DNA of 64,000 nucleotides from Bacteroidales bacterium (GTDB lineage: Bacteria > Bacteroidota > Bacteroidia > Bacteroidales > Marinilabiliaceae): contig QKJP01000036.1 in NCBI GenBank assembly GCA_003249255.1, positions 124,001 through 188,000 on the forward strand. The letters are read 5' to 3'. The notes beneath the pieces were generated by a model. The model saw only the letters and a program-made list of their open reading frames with translations, made no database searches and was not told the DNA's origin. The translations under genes were made by a program, and so were the position numbers. This document shows positions 9,067-18,541 of this stretch, piece after piece. Position 1 is the stretch's first letter. Each line of letters opens with the position of its first letter.

Positions 9067-10074
9067 ATGCCAAGACTAAATACACTAATATTACAAGGGC
9101 GAGCCATCATTGGTTCGCTCTCTTTGTTTCGTTTTATAAATGTCATCAAGTCTTTGTTTTTATATTGGGCTTCACTTCTTTTAAAAAGTCCCTTTGTTCC
9201 TCAATATCCCCTTGCTCTGAGTGTTGAACCTACGAGTATTTGTAATTTAAAATGCCCCGAATGTCCTACCGGAACTAATTCGCTTAAACGAGCCCGTGGA
9301 ATGATGACTTTAGATAAATACAAAAGCTTAATAGACGAAGTTTCAAAATACGTTTTGTATTTAAACCTTTATGTACAGGGAGAGCCGTTTATGCACCCTG
9401 ATTTTCCTGCCCTAGTTCGATATGCTTCCAATAAGGGAATGTATACTTCAAGCTCTACCAATGCCCATTTTATTTCTGCCCATATCGCAAAGTCTGTTGT
9501 AAGTGCCGGGTTAAAGCGGCTTGTTTTTTCCCTTGATGGGACAACGCAGTCAACCTATGTGCAATACCGCAAAGGTGGAGAATTTAATAAAGTCATTGAA
9601 GGAATCAAACAGATGGTTTCTGCAAAAAAAAGTTTGAAATCATCCTTTCCCATTATAGAACTTCAGTTTCTGGTGTTTCAGCACAATGAGCATGAAATGG
9701 AAGCTTTTAGGTTGCTTGCTAGCCAGTTACAGGTTGATAGCTATACTTTTAAATCTGCGCAAATTTATGCTTTGGATCAGTCATCAGTAAAACCACCTCA
9801 GAATAAGAAGTATTCACGTTACCTAAACCAAAAGCTTAAGGGAACGATAAAGAATCGCTGTTGGAGAGTGTGGTCTAATCCGGTTGTAACCTGGGATGGA
9901 CAATTGGCTCCATGCTGTTACGATAAAGATGCTGACTGGAAATATGGAAATGTATTTGAAAGCTCATTCCCTGCACTCATGAGTAATAAGCATTCCTCTT
10001 GTTTTCATCAACAAGTATTAAAAGATAAATCTAATATTGAAATGTGTTTAAATTGCCCTGAAGGAAGAGGTTGA
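9067..10074 (+). CDS. Radical SAM/SPASM domain protein
   Basis: The 335-residue protein (ATG 9067; a TTG nine bases upstream is possible) has the CxxxCxxC 4Fe-4S motif CNLKCPEC (Cys59, 63, 66). It is preceded by EPTSICN, and a barrel region includes YVQGEPFMHPDF. The C-terminal part holds clustered cysteines (RCWRVW, APCCYDKD, a Cys in HSSCFH, MCLNCPEG), matching a SPASM auxiliary-cluster domain. Such enzymes modify peptides or proteins, or act in cofactor and polysaccharide pathways. There is no precursor peptide nearby. It follows the OmpA lipoprotein with a 10-base gap, so the pair is likely cotranscribed, but I cannot say whether that protein is a substrate. Confidence 0.85.
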   Translation: MPRLNTLILQGRAIIGSLSLFRFINVIKSLFLYWASLLLKSPFVPQYPLALSVEPTSICNLKCPECPTGTNSLKRARGMMTLDKYKSLIDEVSKYVLYLNLYVQGEPFMHPDFPALVRYASNKGMYTSSSTNAHFISAHIAKSVVSAGLKRLVFSLDGTTQSTYVQYRKGGEFNKVIEGIKQMVSAKKSLKSSFPIIELQFLVFQHNEHEMEAFRLLASQLQVDSYTFKSAQIYALDQSSVKPPQNKKYSRYLNQKLKGTIKNRCWRVWSNPVVTWDGQLAPCCYDKDADWKYGNVFESSFPALMSNKHSSCFHQQVLKDKSNIEMCLNCPEGRG

Positions 10075-10188
10075 TTTGCTAGCGTGAAAGTGTGGACGTG
10101 TGCAAATTAATACACAAAAAAATACAGACCTAATCATTTTCCAACCTCCTCCAACTATAGGGAGAAGATAAATGTCTATCGCCTCTGC

Positions 10189-10215
10189 AAAAAAAAAAGG
10201 AAGCTAAGTGCTTCC
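10189..10215 (-). terminator. Terminator downstream of frr
   Basis: The stem GGAAGC/GCTTCC with a 5-base loop (10199-10215) is followed, read on the minus strand, by a run of ten U (A run at 10189-10198). It lies 28 bases after the frr stop. The weaker plus-strand reading could also stop the radical SAM transcript. Confidence 0.8.
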
Positions 10216-10242
10216 TTTCAAATATTTTTTAATTTGGATCAA

Positions 10243-10806
10243 TTATACAGTTAACACATCTTTTTCTTTCGCTGTAAATAAATCGTCTACTTTTTTGATA
10301 AAAACATCGGTTAATTTTTGAACTTCTGCTTCAGCATCTTTTTCAAGATCTTCAGCTAAACCATTCTTTTTCATTTTCTTTAATTCTTCATTACTGTCAC
10401 GACGTACGTTACGAACACTTACTTTGGCCTCTTCACATTCGCTTTTTACTTGTTTTACCAAGTCTTTACGTCGCTCTTCAGTTAAGGCAGGCACGTTAAT
10501 TCTAACGATTTCACCATTGTTGTCAGGATTTAAACCCAAGTTAGCTGCCAGAATTGCTTTTTCGATTGCGGTAATTAATGATTTTTCCCAGGGTTGAATC
10601 GCAAGGGTGCGAGCATCCGGGGTATTGATATTAGCTACCTGAGCAAGAGGAGTCATACTACCATAGTAATCTACCATTACAGAGTCTAGCATTTTTGGGC
10701 TGGCTTTTCCGGCACGTATTTTTCCCAATTCCTCGTCTAAATGGTTTACAGCTTTTGACATTCTTTCTTTAGCGTCTTCAAGTACTAATTGTATTTCTTC
10801 TTCCAT
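10243..10806 (-). CDS. frr: Ribosome recycling factor
   Basis: The 187-residue protein splits post-termination ribosomes together with EF-G. It has the full RRF pattern: an N-terminal helix with MSKAVNHLDEELGKIRAGKASP, the domain-II region around PLAQVANINTPDARTLAI and PWEK, and the C-terminal helices with RRKDLVKQ and VRNVRRDSN. Length matches the family. pyrH, often its neighbour in other bacteria, is not adjacent here. A TATTTTTG -7 element sits at 10835-10842, about 29 bases upstream of the ATG, and a strong terminator follows, so it is a single-gene transcript. Confidence 0.97.
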   Translation of the reverse strand: MEEEIQLVLEDAKERMSKAVNHLDEELGKIRAGKASPKMLDSVMVDYYGSMTPLAQVANINTPDARTLAIQPWEKSLITAIEKAILAANLGLNPDNNGEIVRINVPALTEERRKDLVKQVKSECEEAKVSVRNVRRDSNEELKKMKKNGLAEDLEKDAEAEVQKLTDVFIKKVDDLFTAKEKDVLTV

Positions 10807-11143
10807 GATTTTAAATGTAAATTTCAGAACGAAACAAAAATAGGAAACTTACGTGAGAATGAAAATACTTTCGTAATTCATTTGTTTTGGTAATCTAGCT
10901 ACTTAAGATTTGATATTAAGCATTAAGAAATTTTTTGTCAACTCACTTGAAATTTCAAAAACTACTTAGCTCGTAACTGTGAATGAAAAGCTAATGGGAT
11001 AATAAACCATGGTGATCGATACCTTTTATTCTTCCTGAAGCACAGGTCGTAAGTTATAGATAATGAGACCTAATCTGTAATTAAATTACTTTGCGTATAT
11101 TTGACACTTAATCATGTGACTTAACCATACATACCCTATCAAA
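10807..11143. other. Intergenic region between divergent frr and the histidine kinase gene
   Basis: This 337-base gap has the frr -7 element (TATTTTTG on the minus strand, 10835-10842) at one end. At the other end lies a TATATTTG -7 element for the kinase (11096-11103). The middle is AT-rich with no ORF, hairpin or repeat that I can support. Confidence 0.5.
11096..11103 (+). promoter_or_regulatory. -7 element upstream of the histidine kinase
   Basis: TATATTTG is a perfect TAnnTTTG, ending 40 bases before the TTG start at 11144. No good TTG -33 box is seen at 17-23 bases. Confidence 0.4.
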
Positions 11144-12958
11144 TTGCGCCTGTTAGTATTGATATTTGTATTTTTGATTGTTGAGAATCTCCATTCTCAA
11201 GAAAAAAAGTATTTGTCCGAATATGTGAAAGCTGTCTATCTATTGCGTTTTGCTGAGAATGTTGAGTGGAATGAAGCTCATAATTCTTCTGTAAAGATAG
11301 CTTTGTTTGATGTTGATTCAACCCTAATTAGAGGACTTTATTCGCTTGCAAAAATTCGATTTTCTGAAAATAATCCGTATCAATTCTATCAGTCTTCTTC
11401 CCTTGATGACTTATTATCTTTAAATCCTCAGGTTGTATATATTTCTCCGGATAATAGTTTTTTGTTGAAAAGAATGTATCAGGAATTCGAGAAACGTTCG
11501 ATTCTTTTGGTAACTGATGATTTACCGTCTTTAAATTATTCAATGGTTAATTTTTATAAAAAAGAGGGGATGACTATTAGTTATGCGTTGAATATGGAAA
11601 ACATTCAAGCCTCAGGTTTGAGTTTAAAACCTAAACTTACTGCTTTTGGGGATGCAGAATTAGATATCCGGAAAAAGTATCTTGATAAAGAGGAGGAACT
11701 TGCTGTTCAAAGAATTGAAATGGATAGGCAAAAAAAAGTCATTAAAACCCAGGATTCAATAATGGCTTTTCATCGATATGAGATCAGCAAACAATTTATT
11801 GTAATCGATAGTCAGAAAAATGTTATTGATCAACAGGACAAAGGCATTAAACTGATGGTTGATAGTTTAAAGTTGCTTTCAGGAGAAGTTAATAAAAAAA
11901 GCCTGGAACTTAGTTCTGTTGAAGATGGCTATTTAATGCAAAAATCTTTGTTAAATAGCCATGATATTCAATTGCACGAGCAAACCCAAAAGCTGAAATC
12001 CGGCGAGCTGGTTTTAAAACAATTAGAAGAAGAGATTGGAAGTAAATTGAATGAAATAAAGAAACAAAATGAATTGCTGAAAGATTTGCAGAAATCGTTA
12101 CATGCTCAGCGTAATTACTTGATACTCCTGTTGATTACCATCGGCATGTTTATTCTTGTTACCGGTGTGATAATTAAGGCTTTTCGTTTCAGAAAAAAAA
12201 TCAATCAAGAGTTAAGAGAGAAAAACAAAGGGCTTCAAGGAGCTTTAAAGGAGTTGCAGCAAACTCAATTGAAGCTGGTTCAAACCGAAAAAATGGCCTC
12301 CTTAGGAACCTTAACTGCTGGAGTGGCTCATGAAATTAACAATCCTCTTAATTTTATAATGGGGAGTTATTATGGTCTTGTTCAATATTTTGAAGATAAA
12401 GGTGAATGTGATGAACTGACCTGTTATTATTTATCCACCATTAAAGAAGGGGTTGATCGTTCTGTAGAAATAGTTAGAGCTCTTGAACAGTTTAGTGAAC
12501 ATGAAGATTCCAAACCTGAAGATTGTCGCATTTCTGAAGTCTTAGATAATTGTATTTTGATGGTCAATGATCGGTTAAAAGCACAAATCGAATTGCATAA
12601 AAACTATTTGGAAAATGATTTTTCGGTTAACGCTAGACGAAGTCAAATGCATCAGGTGTTTTATAATATTATCTCAAATGGACTTGATGCCATTAATGAT
12701 CAGGGTATAATTAATATATGTACTGAGACTAATGGAAGCTGGTTTTATGTAAAAATTGAGGATAATGGAGTAGGGATCGATGATATGGATTTGAAATTTG
12801 TGACGGATCCTTTTTTTACCACAAAAGATCCCGGAAAAGGTACTGGTTTGGGTTTATATATAGCTCAATCTTGTATCAATGAACTGGAAGGAAATATTCA
12901 GATAACATCACGAAAAGGCGAGGGAACTATAGTCTCTGTTGGCTTTCCGATGAATTAA
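11144..12958 (+). CDS. Orphan sensor histidine kinase with YfiR-like periplasmic domain
   Basis: The 604-residue membrane kinase starts at TTG 11144; a stop lies nine codons upstream and no ATG lies between. Order of parts: signal peptide (1-18), YfiR/DUF4154-like periplasmic domain (about 20-165; KAVYLLRFAENVEW near the start), long coiled coil (about 172-322), one membrane helix (about 324-346), dimerisation/phosphoacceptor domain with His396 in GVAHEINNPLNF, and an ATPase domain with N box (NIISNGLDAI), DNGVGI and GKGTGLGLYIAQ. No response regulator gene is adjacent, so the phosphate acceptor is unknown. YfiR-type domains sense periplasmic redox or envelope state in other bacteria; a similar role here is inference. 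Confidence 0.85.
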   Translation: MRLLVLIFVFLIVENLHSQEKKYLSEYVKAVYLLRFAENVEWNEAHNSSVKIALFDVDSTLIRGLYSLAKIRFSENNPYQFYQSSSLDDLLSLNPQVVYISPDNSFLLKRMYQEFEKRSILLVTDDLPSLNYSMVNFYKKEGMTISYALNMENIQASGLSLKPKLTAFGDAELDIRKKYLDKEEELAVQRIEMDRQKKVIKTQDSIMAFHRYEISKQFIVIDSQKNVIDQQDKGIKLMVDSLKLLSGEVNKKSLELSSVEDGYLMQKSLLNSHDIQLHEQTQKLKSGELVLKQLEEEIGSKLNEIKKQNELLKDLQKSLHAQRNYLILLLITIGMFILVTGVIIKAFRFRKKINQELREKNKGLQGALKELQQTQLKLVQTEKMASLGTLTAGVAHEINNPLNFIMGSYYGLVQYFEDKGECDELTCYYLSTIKEGVDRSVEIVRALEQFSEHEDSKPEDCRISEVLDNCILMVNDRLKAQIELHKNYLENDFSVNARRSQMHQVFYNIISNGLDAINDQGIINICTETNGSWFYVKIEDNGVGIDDMDLKFVTDPFFTTKDPGKGTGLGLYIAQSCINELEGNIQITSRKGEGTIVSVGFPMN

Positions 12959-12973
12959 CTTAGAATGGATATA

Positions 12974-12995
12974 AATAAAGAATAATTTCTTTATT
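12974..12995 (+). terminator. AT-rich hairpin after the histidine kinase
   Basis: A 9-bp inverted repeat AATAAAGAA/TTCTTTATT with a 4-base loop lies 15 bases after the kinase stop. It has no strong U run, so it is a weak terminator candidate. Confidence 0.35.
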
Positions 12996-13024
12996 ACCAT
13001 ATACTAAAATCCTTGAAAGCTTCT

Positions 13025-13032
13025 TACCTTTA
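13025..13032 (+). promoter_or_regulatory. Putative -7 element of the frdCAB operon
   Basis: TACCTTTA is one base off TAnnTTTG and lies 60 bases upstream of the cytochrome b start. No convincing -33 box is visible. Confidence 0.35.
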
Positions 13033-13092
13033 CGCCTCGTTAATTATTAACATATTATTTAAAACACAATTATAATTTTTAAAAGGATTCTT

Positions 13093-13776
13093 ATGGGTAC
13101 TTTTTTCAGTTCCTCAATTGGAAAAAAGTTTGTGATGAGTTTATCAGGACTTTTTTTGGTGATTTTCTTGTTGGTTCACCTTTCCATTAATGCATTGCTG
13201 CTTGTACCGGATGGCGGCGAGATGTTTAACAACGCTGCACATTTTATGGCATTACCATTAATTAAGTATGGTTTGCAACCGGTGCTTTTTGTTGGTTTTA
13301 TTGTACATATCTTTTATGCTACAATGTTAACTAGCATAAACAACAAAGCACGTGGTAGTGTAAAGTATGCGGGTGGTAACAACACAAAAGACGTAATGTG
13401 GGCATCTAAAAACATGTATGTTTTAGGGATCACAGTTGCTGCTTTTATGGCAGTTCACTTATGTGACTACTGGGTACCTTTACAAATTACAGGCAATGTA
13501 GAAAGTACTACTTTACATGGTACAGAAATGCATGATACGTATGCATTAGTTAACGCGGCATTTAGTCAGTGCTGGAGAGTAGCTCTTTATGTAGTTGGTG
13601 CACTTGGTTTATCTCTGCATTTAACACATGGTTTTTGGTCGGCTTTCCAAACTTTAGGTGCAAGCAACAGCTTATGGCGCAAGCGTTGGACAGTGATCGG
13701 TACTATTTTTGCCTGGGTTGTTGGTGTTAGCTTTTCATTAATTGCTATCCTTCAACACTTTTTTTATCAAGCATAA
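13093..13776 (+). CDS. frdC: Succinate dehydrogenase/fumarate reductase cytochrome b subunit
   Basis: The 227-residue membrane subunit is of the single-polypeptide, di-heme b558 type, with about five transmembrane helices. Conserved histidines are visible in LLVHLSINAL, FVGFIVHIFYA, AVHLCDYW and SLHLTHGFW and are candidate heme ligands. It anchors the flavoprotein and iron-sulfur subunits to the inner membrane and exchanges electrons with menaquinone. It is the first gene of a three-gene operon (gap of 23 bases to frdA), the usual C-A-B order in Bacteroides. The enzyme can run as fumarate reductase under anaerobic conditions or as succinate dehydrogenase. Sequence alone does not fix the direction. 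Confidence 0.93.
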   Translation: MGTFFSSSIGKKFVMSLSGLFLVIFLLVHLSINALLLVPDGGEMFNNAAHFMALPLIKYGLQPVLFVGFIVHIFYATMLTSINNKARGSVKYAGGNNTKDVMWASKNMYVLGITVAAFMAVHLCDYWVPLQITGNVESTTLHGTEMHDTYALVNAAFSQCWRVALYVVGALGLSLHLTHGFWSAFQTLGASNSLWRKRWTVIGTIFAWVVGVSFSLIAILQHFFYQA

Positions 13777-13799
13777 TTACGTCTAAATCTGTTTAAAAT

Positions 13800-15740
13800 A
13801 TGATTAAGTTAGATTCTAAGATACCACAAGGCCCATTAGCCGATAAGTGGACAAGTTATAAGAATAACCAGAAACTGGTTAACCCTGCTAATAAGCGTAA
13901 ATTAGATGTTATTGTTGTTGGAACCGGTTTAGCAGGTGCTTCTGCTGCTGCATCTCTTGGTGAGATGGGTTTCAATGTTAAAAACTTCTGTATTCAGGAT
14001 TCACCACGTCGTGCACACTCCATTGCTGCTCAGGGTGGTATTAATGCGGCTAAAAACTATCCTAACGATGGGGATTCAGTTTTCCGTTTATTTTTCGACA
14101 CCATTAAAGGTGGTGACTACCGTGCACGTGAGGCAAACGTTCACCGTTTAGCAGAGGTAGCAAACAGCATTATTGACCAATGTGTGGCTCAAGGTGTACC
14201 ATTTGCTCGTGAGTACGGAGGTTCTTTAGATAACCGTTCTTTCGGTGGAGCTCAGGTAAGCCGTACCTTCTACGCAAAAGGTCAAACTGGTCAGCAGTTA
14301 TTATTAGGTGCTTACCAGGCTTTAATGCGTCAGGTAAACGAAGGTACTGTTAAATTATATACTCGTAACGAGTTAGTAGAAATCGTTATGGTTGATGGTA
14401 AGGCACGTGGTATTATCTCTCGTGACTTAGTAACAGGTAAGACAGAGCGTCACTTTGGTCACGCGGTTGTATTAGCAACTGGTGGTTATGGTAACACGTT
14501 CTTCCTTTCTACCAATGCAATGGGTTCTAACGTTTCTGCTGCTATCAAAGCTTATAAGAAAGGTGCTGCTTTTGCAAACCCATGTTACGCACAAATTCAC
14601 CCAACATGTATTCCTGTTCACGGTGAGTTCCAGAGTAAATTAACATTAATGTCAGAGTCTTTACGTAACGATGGTCGTATCTGGGTTCCTAAAAAGAAAG
14701 AAGATGCTGAAGCGATTCGTGCAGGTAAGAAAAAAGCTTCTGACTTATCAGAAGACGAAAGAGATTACTACTTAGAGAGAAGGTATCCTGCGTTTGGTAA
14801 CCTTGTACCTCGTGACGTTGCTTCTCGTGCTGCTAAAGAGCGTTGTGATGCCGGTTTTGGTGTGGGTGCAACAGGTTTAGCTGTATATCTTGATTTTGCT
14901 TCTGCAATTAATCGTTTAGGTGAAGATACCATCCGCGCTCGTTACGGAAACTTATTCCAGATGTATGAAAAGATTGTTGATGACAATCCATACAAAGAGC
15001 CAATGATGATTTACCCTGCTATCCATTACACAATGGGTGGAGTTTGGGTTGATTACGAATTACAAACATCTGTAAAAGGTCTTTTCTGTTTAGGTGAGGC
15101 TAACTTCTCAGATCACGGGGCTAACCGTCTTGGAGCTTCTGCTTTGATGCAAGGTTTAGCAGATGGTTACTTCGTATTACCATATACAATTCAGAACTAC
15201 TTGGCTGATGATATTTCTACACCTCGTATGACTGGTGATGAGAAAGAATTCATCGAAGCTGAAAAAGCAGTAAATGATAAATTAGAAAAGCTTTTAGCGA
15301 TTAAAGGTAAGCGTTCTGTTGATAGCATTCACAAAGAATTAGGTTTGGTAATGTGGGATTTTGTTGGTATGGCTCGTAACAAAGCCGGTCTTGAAGGTGC
15401 CATTGAGAAAATTGCTGCTATCAAGAAAGAATTCCAAACAAATGTTTTCATCCCGGGTACAAACGATGGAATGAACATCGAGTTAGAGAAAGCTGCTCGT
15501 TTAGAGGATTTTATTACGATGGGTGAGTTAATGGCACGTGATGCATTAAACCGTGAAGAATCTTGTGGTGGTCACTTCCGTGAAGAGTATCAAACAGAAG
15601 AAGGTGAGGCATTACGTCAGGATGATAAGTTTGCTTATGTGGCTGCTTGGGAATACAAAGGCGAAGACCAGGCTCCTGAGTTAAACAAAGAAGAATTAAT
15701 CTTCGAAAACGTAGAGCTTAAGCAACGTAACTATAAGTAA
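13800..15740 (+). CDS. frdA: Succinate dehydrogenase/fumarate reductase flavoprotein subunit
   Basis: The 646-residue catalytic subunit carries FAD and interconverts fumarate and succinate. Seen are the dinucleotide motif [19 protein letters not shown], the covalent-FAD histidine in [17 protein letters not shown], the catalytic region HPTCIP followed later by [11 protein letters not shown], and the substrate-binding [31 protein letters not shown] closes the FAD fold. Codon use is strongly biased (GGT, CGT, TTA), suggesting high expression. It sits between the cytochrome b and iron-sulfur genes, 30 bases before frdB. The length is that of the Bacteroidota/Wolinella-like class. Confidence 0.96.
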   Translation: MIKLDSKIPQGPLADKWTSYKNNQKLVNPANKRKLDVIVVGTGLAGASAAASLGEMGFNVKNFCIQDSPRRAHSIAAQGGINAAKNYPNDGDSVFRLFFDTIKGGDYRAREANVHRLAEVANSIIDQCVAQGVPFAREYGGSLDNRSFGGAQVSRTFYAKGQTGQQLLLGAYQALMRQVNEGTVKLYTRNELVEIVMVDGKARGIISRDLVTGKTERHFGHAVVLATGGYGNTFFLSTNAMGSNVSAAIKAYKKGAAFANPCYAQIHPTCIPVHGEFQSKLTLMSESLRNDGRIWVPKKKEDAEAIRAGKKKASDLSEDERDYYLERRYPAFGNLVPRDVASRAAKERCDAGFGVGATGLAVYLDFASAINRLGEDTIRARYGNLFQMYEKIVDDNPYKEPMMIYPAIHYTMGGVWVDYELQTSVKGLFCLGEANFSDHGANRLGASALMQGLADGYFVLPYTIQNYLADDISTPRMTGDEKEFIEAEKAVNDKLEKLLAIKGKRSVDSIHKELGLVMWDFVGMARNKAGLEGAIEKIAAIKKEFQTNVFIPGTNDGMNIELEKAARLEDFITMGELMARDALNREESCGGHFREEYQTEEGEALRQDDKFAYVAAWEYKGEDQAPELNKEELIFENVELKQRNYK

Positions 15741-15770
15741 TTATCGTCAAACATTTAAAGAAGTATTAAA

Positions 15771-16526
15771 ATGGAAAAAACAATAAATCTTACCTTAAAG
15801 GTTTGGCGTCAGGCTAATGCGACTGCAAAAGGTGCGTTCGAATCTTACGAGGTTAAAAATATATCTACAGATAGCTCTTTCTTAGAAATGCTTGATATTC
15901 TTAACGAGCAATTAATCAACGAGAACAAAGAGCCGGTTGCATTCGACCACGATTGTCGCGAGGGTATTTGCGGTATGTGTTCATTATACGTTAATGGCCG
16001 TCCTCACGGACCTGATGATGAGGTAACTACTTGTCAGTTACACATGCGTAAGTTTAAAGATGGTGAAACCATTACTATCGAGCCTTGGCGTTCGGCAGGT
16101 TTCCCTGTAATTAAAGACTTAATTGTAAACCGTAATGCATTTGATTCTATCATTGCAGCAGGAGGTTATGTATCTGTAGGAACTGGTGGTGTACCGGATG
16201 GTAACGCAATGCCTATTCCTAAGGTAGATGCAGATGAGGCTATGGATGCGGCATCTTGTATTGGTTGTGGTGCTTGTGTGGCAGCTTGTAAAAACGGTTC
16301 TGCCATGTTATTCGTTTCTGCAAAAGTAAGCCAGTTAGCGTTATTACCACAAGGTAAAGTAGAAGCTGCTCGTCGTGCTAAAAACATGGTAGCTAAAATG
16401 GATGAGTTAGGTTTTGGTAACTGTACCAACACTGGTGCTTGTGAAGTAGAATGTCCTAAGGGAGTTTCTATCGCAAACATTGCTCGTTTAAACCGCGAGT
16501 ACTTAAAAGCTAAGTGTCTGGACTAA
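15771..16526 (+). CDS. frdB: Succinate dehydrogenase/fumarate reductase iron-sulfur subunit
   Basis: The 251-residue subunit carries electrons between FAD and heme. The N-terminal ferredoxin domain has the 2Fe-2S pattern [15 protein letters not shown] followed by a Cys in TTCQLH. The C-terminal domain has [14 protein letters not shown] for the 4Fe-4S cluster and [14 protein letters not shown] supplying the remaining cluster cysteines. It completes the frdCAB operon and is followed 22 bases later by a strong terminator. The length and the spacing of cysteine clusters are normal. Confidence 0.96.
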   Translation: MEKTINLTLKVWRQANATAKGAFESYEVKNISTDSSFLEMLDILNEQLINENKEPVAFDHDCREGICGMCSLYVNGRPHGPDDEVTTCQLHMRKFKDGETITIEPWRSAGFPVIKDLIVNRNAFDSIIAAGGYVSVGTGGVPDGNAMPIPKVDADEAMDAASCIGCGACVAACKNGSAMLFVSAKVSQLALLPQGKVEAARRAKNMVAKMDELGFGNCTNTGACEVECPKGVSIANIARLNREYLKAKCLD

Positions 16527-16548
16527 ACACTGAAACGTTATAAAAGTT

Positions 16549-16589
16549 AAAAGGTCGTTTTCCTAATTTGGGTTGACGACCTTTTTTTT
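16549..16589 (+). terminator. Terminator of the frdCAB operon
   Basis: Stem AAAAGGTCGT/ACGACCTTTT closes a 17-base loop and runs into eight T (16582-16589). The stop codon of frdB is 22 bases upstream. Confidence 0.85.
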
Positions 16590-16899
16590 AATGAATAATG
16601 AATAATTTACACTAAGCACATACTTCCAAACTGTAAATCCGCACTATTTTATTCTCCATTAATTATTCGTTGTTATTTAAATCGGTAACTTTTTTTAACA
16701 TATTTCGTAAATCCCAATTATTATTTTTTTCCATTAATATTCAAAAAGATACACGAGTAAATTTTGGATTTATACGAAAAATCAGAGACTTTTTGAGTAT
16801 CAGTTGTGGTTTGTTAATCGTATCATGTAGTGATTTGATTTGCAGATAGTTATTATTTTTTATATTTTAGGCAACAAAGACTTTTTAAAACTGGATAGC
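16590..16899. other. Intergenic region with a candidate promoter for the downstream gene
   Basis: The AT-rich gap contains overlapping TTTG boxes (16834-16837, 16839-16842), then after 18 bases TATATTTT (16861-16868), one base off the -7 consensus. The ATG at 16900 follows 31 bases later. The remainder shows only TGAATAATGAATAAT-like words. Confidence 0.45.
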
Positions 16900-17619
16900 A
16901 TGCCATATCGTCGATTACCTAATACCGATCAGGCGCGTTTACGTGCATTACAAGCCGCTTTAGTTAAAGCAAGTAAAGTGTCACCTTTTGACCTGGCGTT
17001 TTCTCAAAAAGTGTTTTTAAAGTTAAAGTCTTTTGTCCCTTATTTCGAGCAAACCATTTCGCAGTATAATTTTAGTAAAGATCGACAGGCTCAATATGGT
17101 AAGTTATTAGGTGATCAAGTAAAGGTAACTCGCTTGTATATTTCCCATTTCGTTCAAGTGCTTAATTTTTGCATAATACGTGGAGAAATAAAACCGGAAG
17201 CCAGATTGGCTTATAATTTGGCTCTTGATGATAAAGCGGTTCCTGATTTAACGACCGAGACTCAAATTAAAGAGATTGGAGCCGATGTAATTCGAGGTGA
17301 GGAAAAAAGGATTATGTCAGGAGGTTCTCGCATTTATAATCCGAGTATTGCCATGGTTAAAGTTAAGTATGATAAGTTTCTTGAATACTATAATAATCAC
17401 AAGAACCTTTTGGTTACAACTCAAAAACATCATGAAAAAGTAACTGAACTTCGTGAAGTTGCTGATGATTTGATTGTTCACCTTTGGAATGAAGTCGAAG
17501 CCTCTTTTGAGCATTTGATCCCTGATGAAAAAAGAGAGAAAAGTGCAGAGTATGGTGTGATTTATCTACTTCGTAAGCATGAAAAGGAACAGATTGCCGG
17601 CGACTACGATCACATGTGA
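16900..17619 (+). CDS. Conserved-looking helical hypothetical protein
   Basis: I do not recognise a named domain in this 239-residue protein. The ATG at 16900 is preferred over an upstream TTG at 16840 because a candidate -7 box (16861-16868) lies between them. The sequence is almost all alpha-helical, without a signal peptide or membrane segment. It has a basic N-terminus (MPYRRLPNTDQARLRAL), a central SGGSRIYNPS loop and a C-terminal helical region rich in Glu and Lys. It has one cysteine. It looks cytosolic, and its codon use resembles the neighbours. It stands alone with its own promoter candidate and is convergent with the CPBP gene (13-base gap). Function unknown. Confidence 0.65.
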   Translation: MPYRRLPNTDQARLRALQAALVKASKVSPFDLAFSQKVFLKLKSFVPYFEQTISQYNFSKDRQAQYGKLLGDQVKVTRLYISHFVQVLNFCIIRGEIKPEARLAYNLALDDKAVPDLTTETQIKEIGADVIRGEEKRIMSGGSRIYNPSIAMVKVKYDKFLEYYNNHKNLLVTTQKHHEKVTELREVADDLIVHLWNEVEASFEHLIPDEKREKSAEYGVIYLLRKHEKEQIAGDYDHM

Positions 17620-17632
17620 TCTTTTTCAGGAA

Positions 17633-18532
17633 TCAATTCCCATCTTTTAATTGTGATTTTAGTAATATCTTGAATAATATCAATATAGCGCATAGGCTTA
17701 ATATTACAAGGTAATAATCGGGCGCTGATTGAGTTTCGTTTAACACATCATCCATCGAATAATATTGATAGGCAATTATTGCCATTAGATTATTCGTAAA
17801 ATGAGCGGCAATGGGAAACCAAAGGTTGTTGGTGATTATCAGCAGATATCCTAAAACTATGCCAAGTAAAAATCTTGGAAGAAATCCCATAAATTGAAAA
17901 TGCATCGCACTAAATAAAAAAGCGGTAATTAGAATAGCGATGTGCCTGTTGTTAAATATTTTGGCTAAGTTTCGTTGGATGAGACCTCTAAAAATCCATT
18001 CTTCTCCTACCGCAGGAATAATCACCATCATTAAAACATTAACCATTAATTCGGTTAAGGAATGATGTTCTATCAGTAAAAAGGTCATTTCCTGAGCTTC
18101 AGTTTCTTTTGCAATGATCCAATCGTTAATAAATTGCCAGGCCTGGGGAAAGCTTATTTGATGATTTAACCATCCAAACCAAGAAATGATAGGTTGAATG
18201 CAAACCATGATTATTATTGGAAAAACTAAAAGCTTATAGTTGACCTTTGTGTTCCCCGGAAATATTTCTTTTTTACTTTGGTAAAGTAAATAACAGCTTG
18301 CAAAACCCGGCAAGATAAATAATGCTGTACTTTGGATAATTTGTAAGGTCTTTAACCATGTAACATTACTTTTAAGAGTCTCTATTGAATTGAGTTCAAT
18401 ATCACAGAAAGCAAAGCTTATTACGCCAAATAGAATTAATGAAAGGATGGAAAACCCAATCATCAATGCTGCAAGGCTTAAGAGTTTTAGAATGGGGGAT
18501 AGGTGTGTGTATTTACCTTGATATGAATGCAT
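17633..18532 (-). CDS. CPBP family intramembrane metalloprotease
   Basis: The 299-residue integral membrane protein has about seven or eight hydrophobic helices. It carries the CPBP (Abi/CaaX-like) motifs: EEWIFRG (EExxxR) near residue 180, FLFSAMHF (FxxxH), and HFTNN (HxxxN). These place the glutamate and histidines for metal-dependent cleavage inside the membrane. Bacterial CPBP proteins are linked to prenyl-protein processing, bacteriocin self-protection or unknown roles. The start is 9 bases after the stop of the AlbA_2/ATPase gene on the same strand, so the two are likely one transcription unit. Confidence 0.85.
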   Translation of the reverse strand: MHSYQGKYTHLSPILKLLSLAALMIGFSILSLILFGVISFAFCDIELNSIETLKSNVTWLKTLQIIQSTALFILPGFASCYLLYQSKKEIFPGNTKVNYKLLVFPIIIMVCIQPIISWFGWLNHQISFPQAWQFINDWIIAKETEAQEMTFLLIEHHSLTELMVNVLMMVIIPAVGEEWIFRGLIQRNLAKIFNNRHIAILITAFLFSAMHFQFMGFLPRFLLGIVLGYLLIITNNLWFPIAAHFTNNLMAIIAYQYYSMDDVLNETQSAPDYYLVILSLCAILILFKILLKSQLKDGN

Positions 18533-18541
18533 GGATGTTAG

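Noticed and set aside
11144-11146. An ATG start for the histidine kinase
   Set aside because: No in-frame ATG exists between the upstream stop and the signal peptide. TTG at 11144 is the first usable start.
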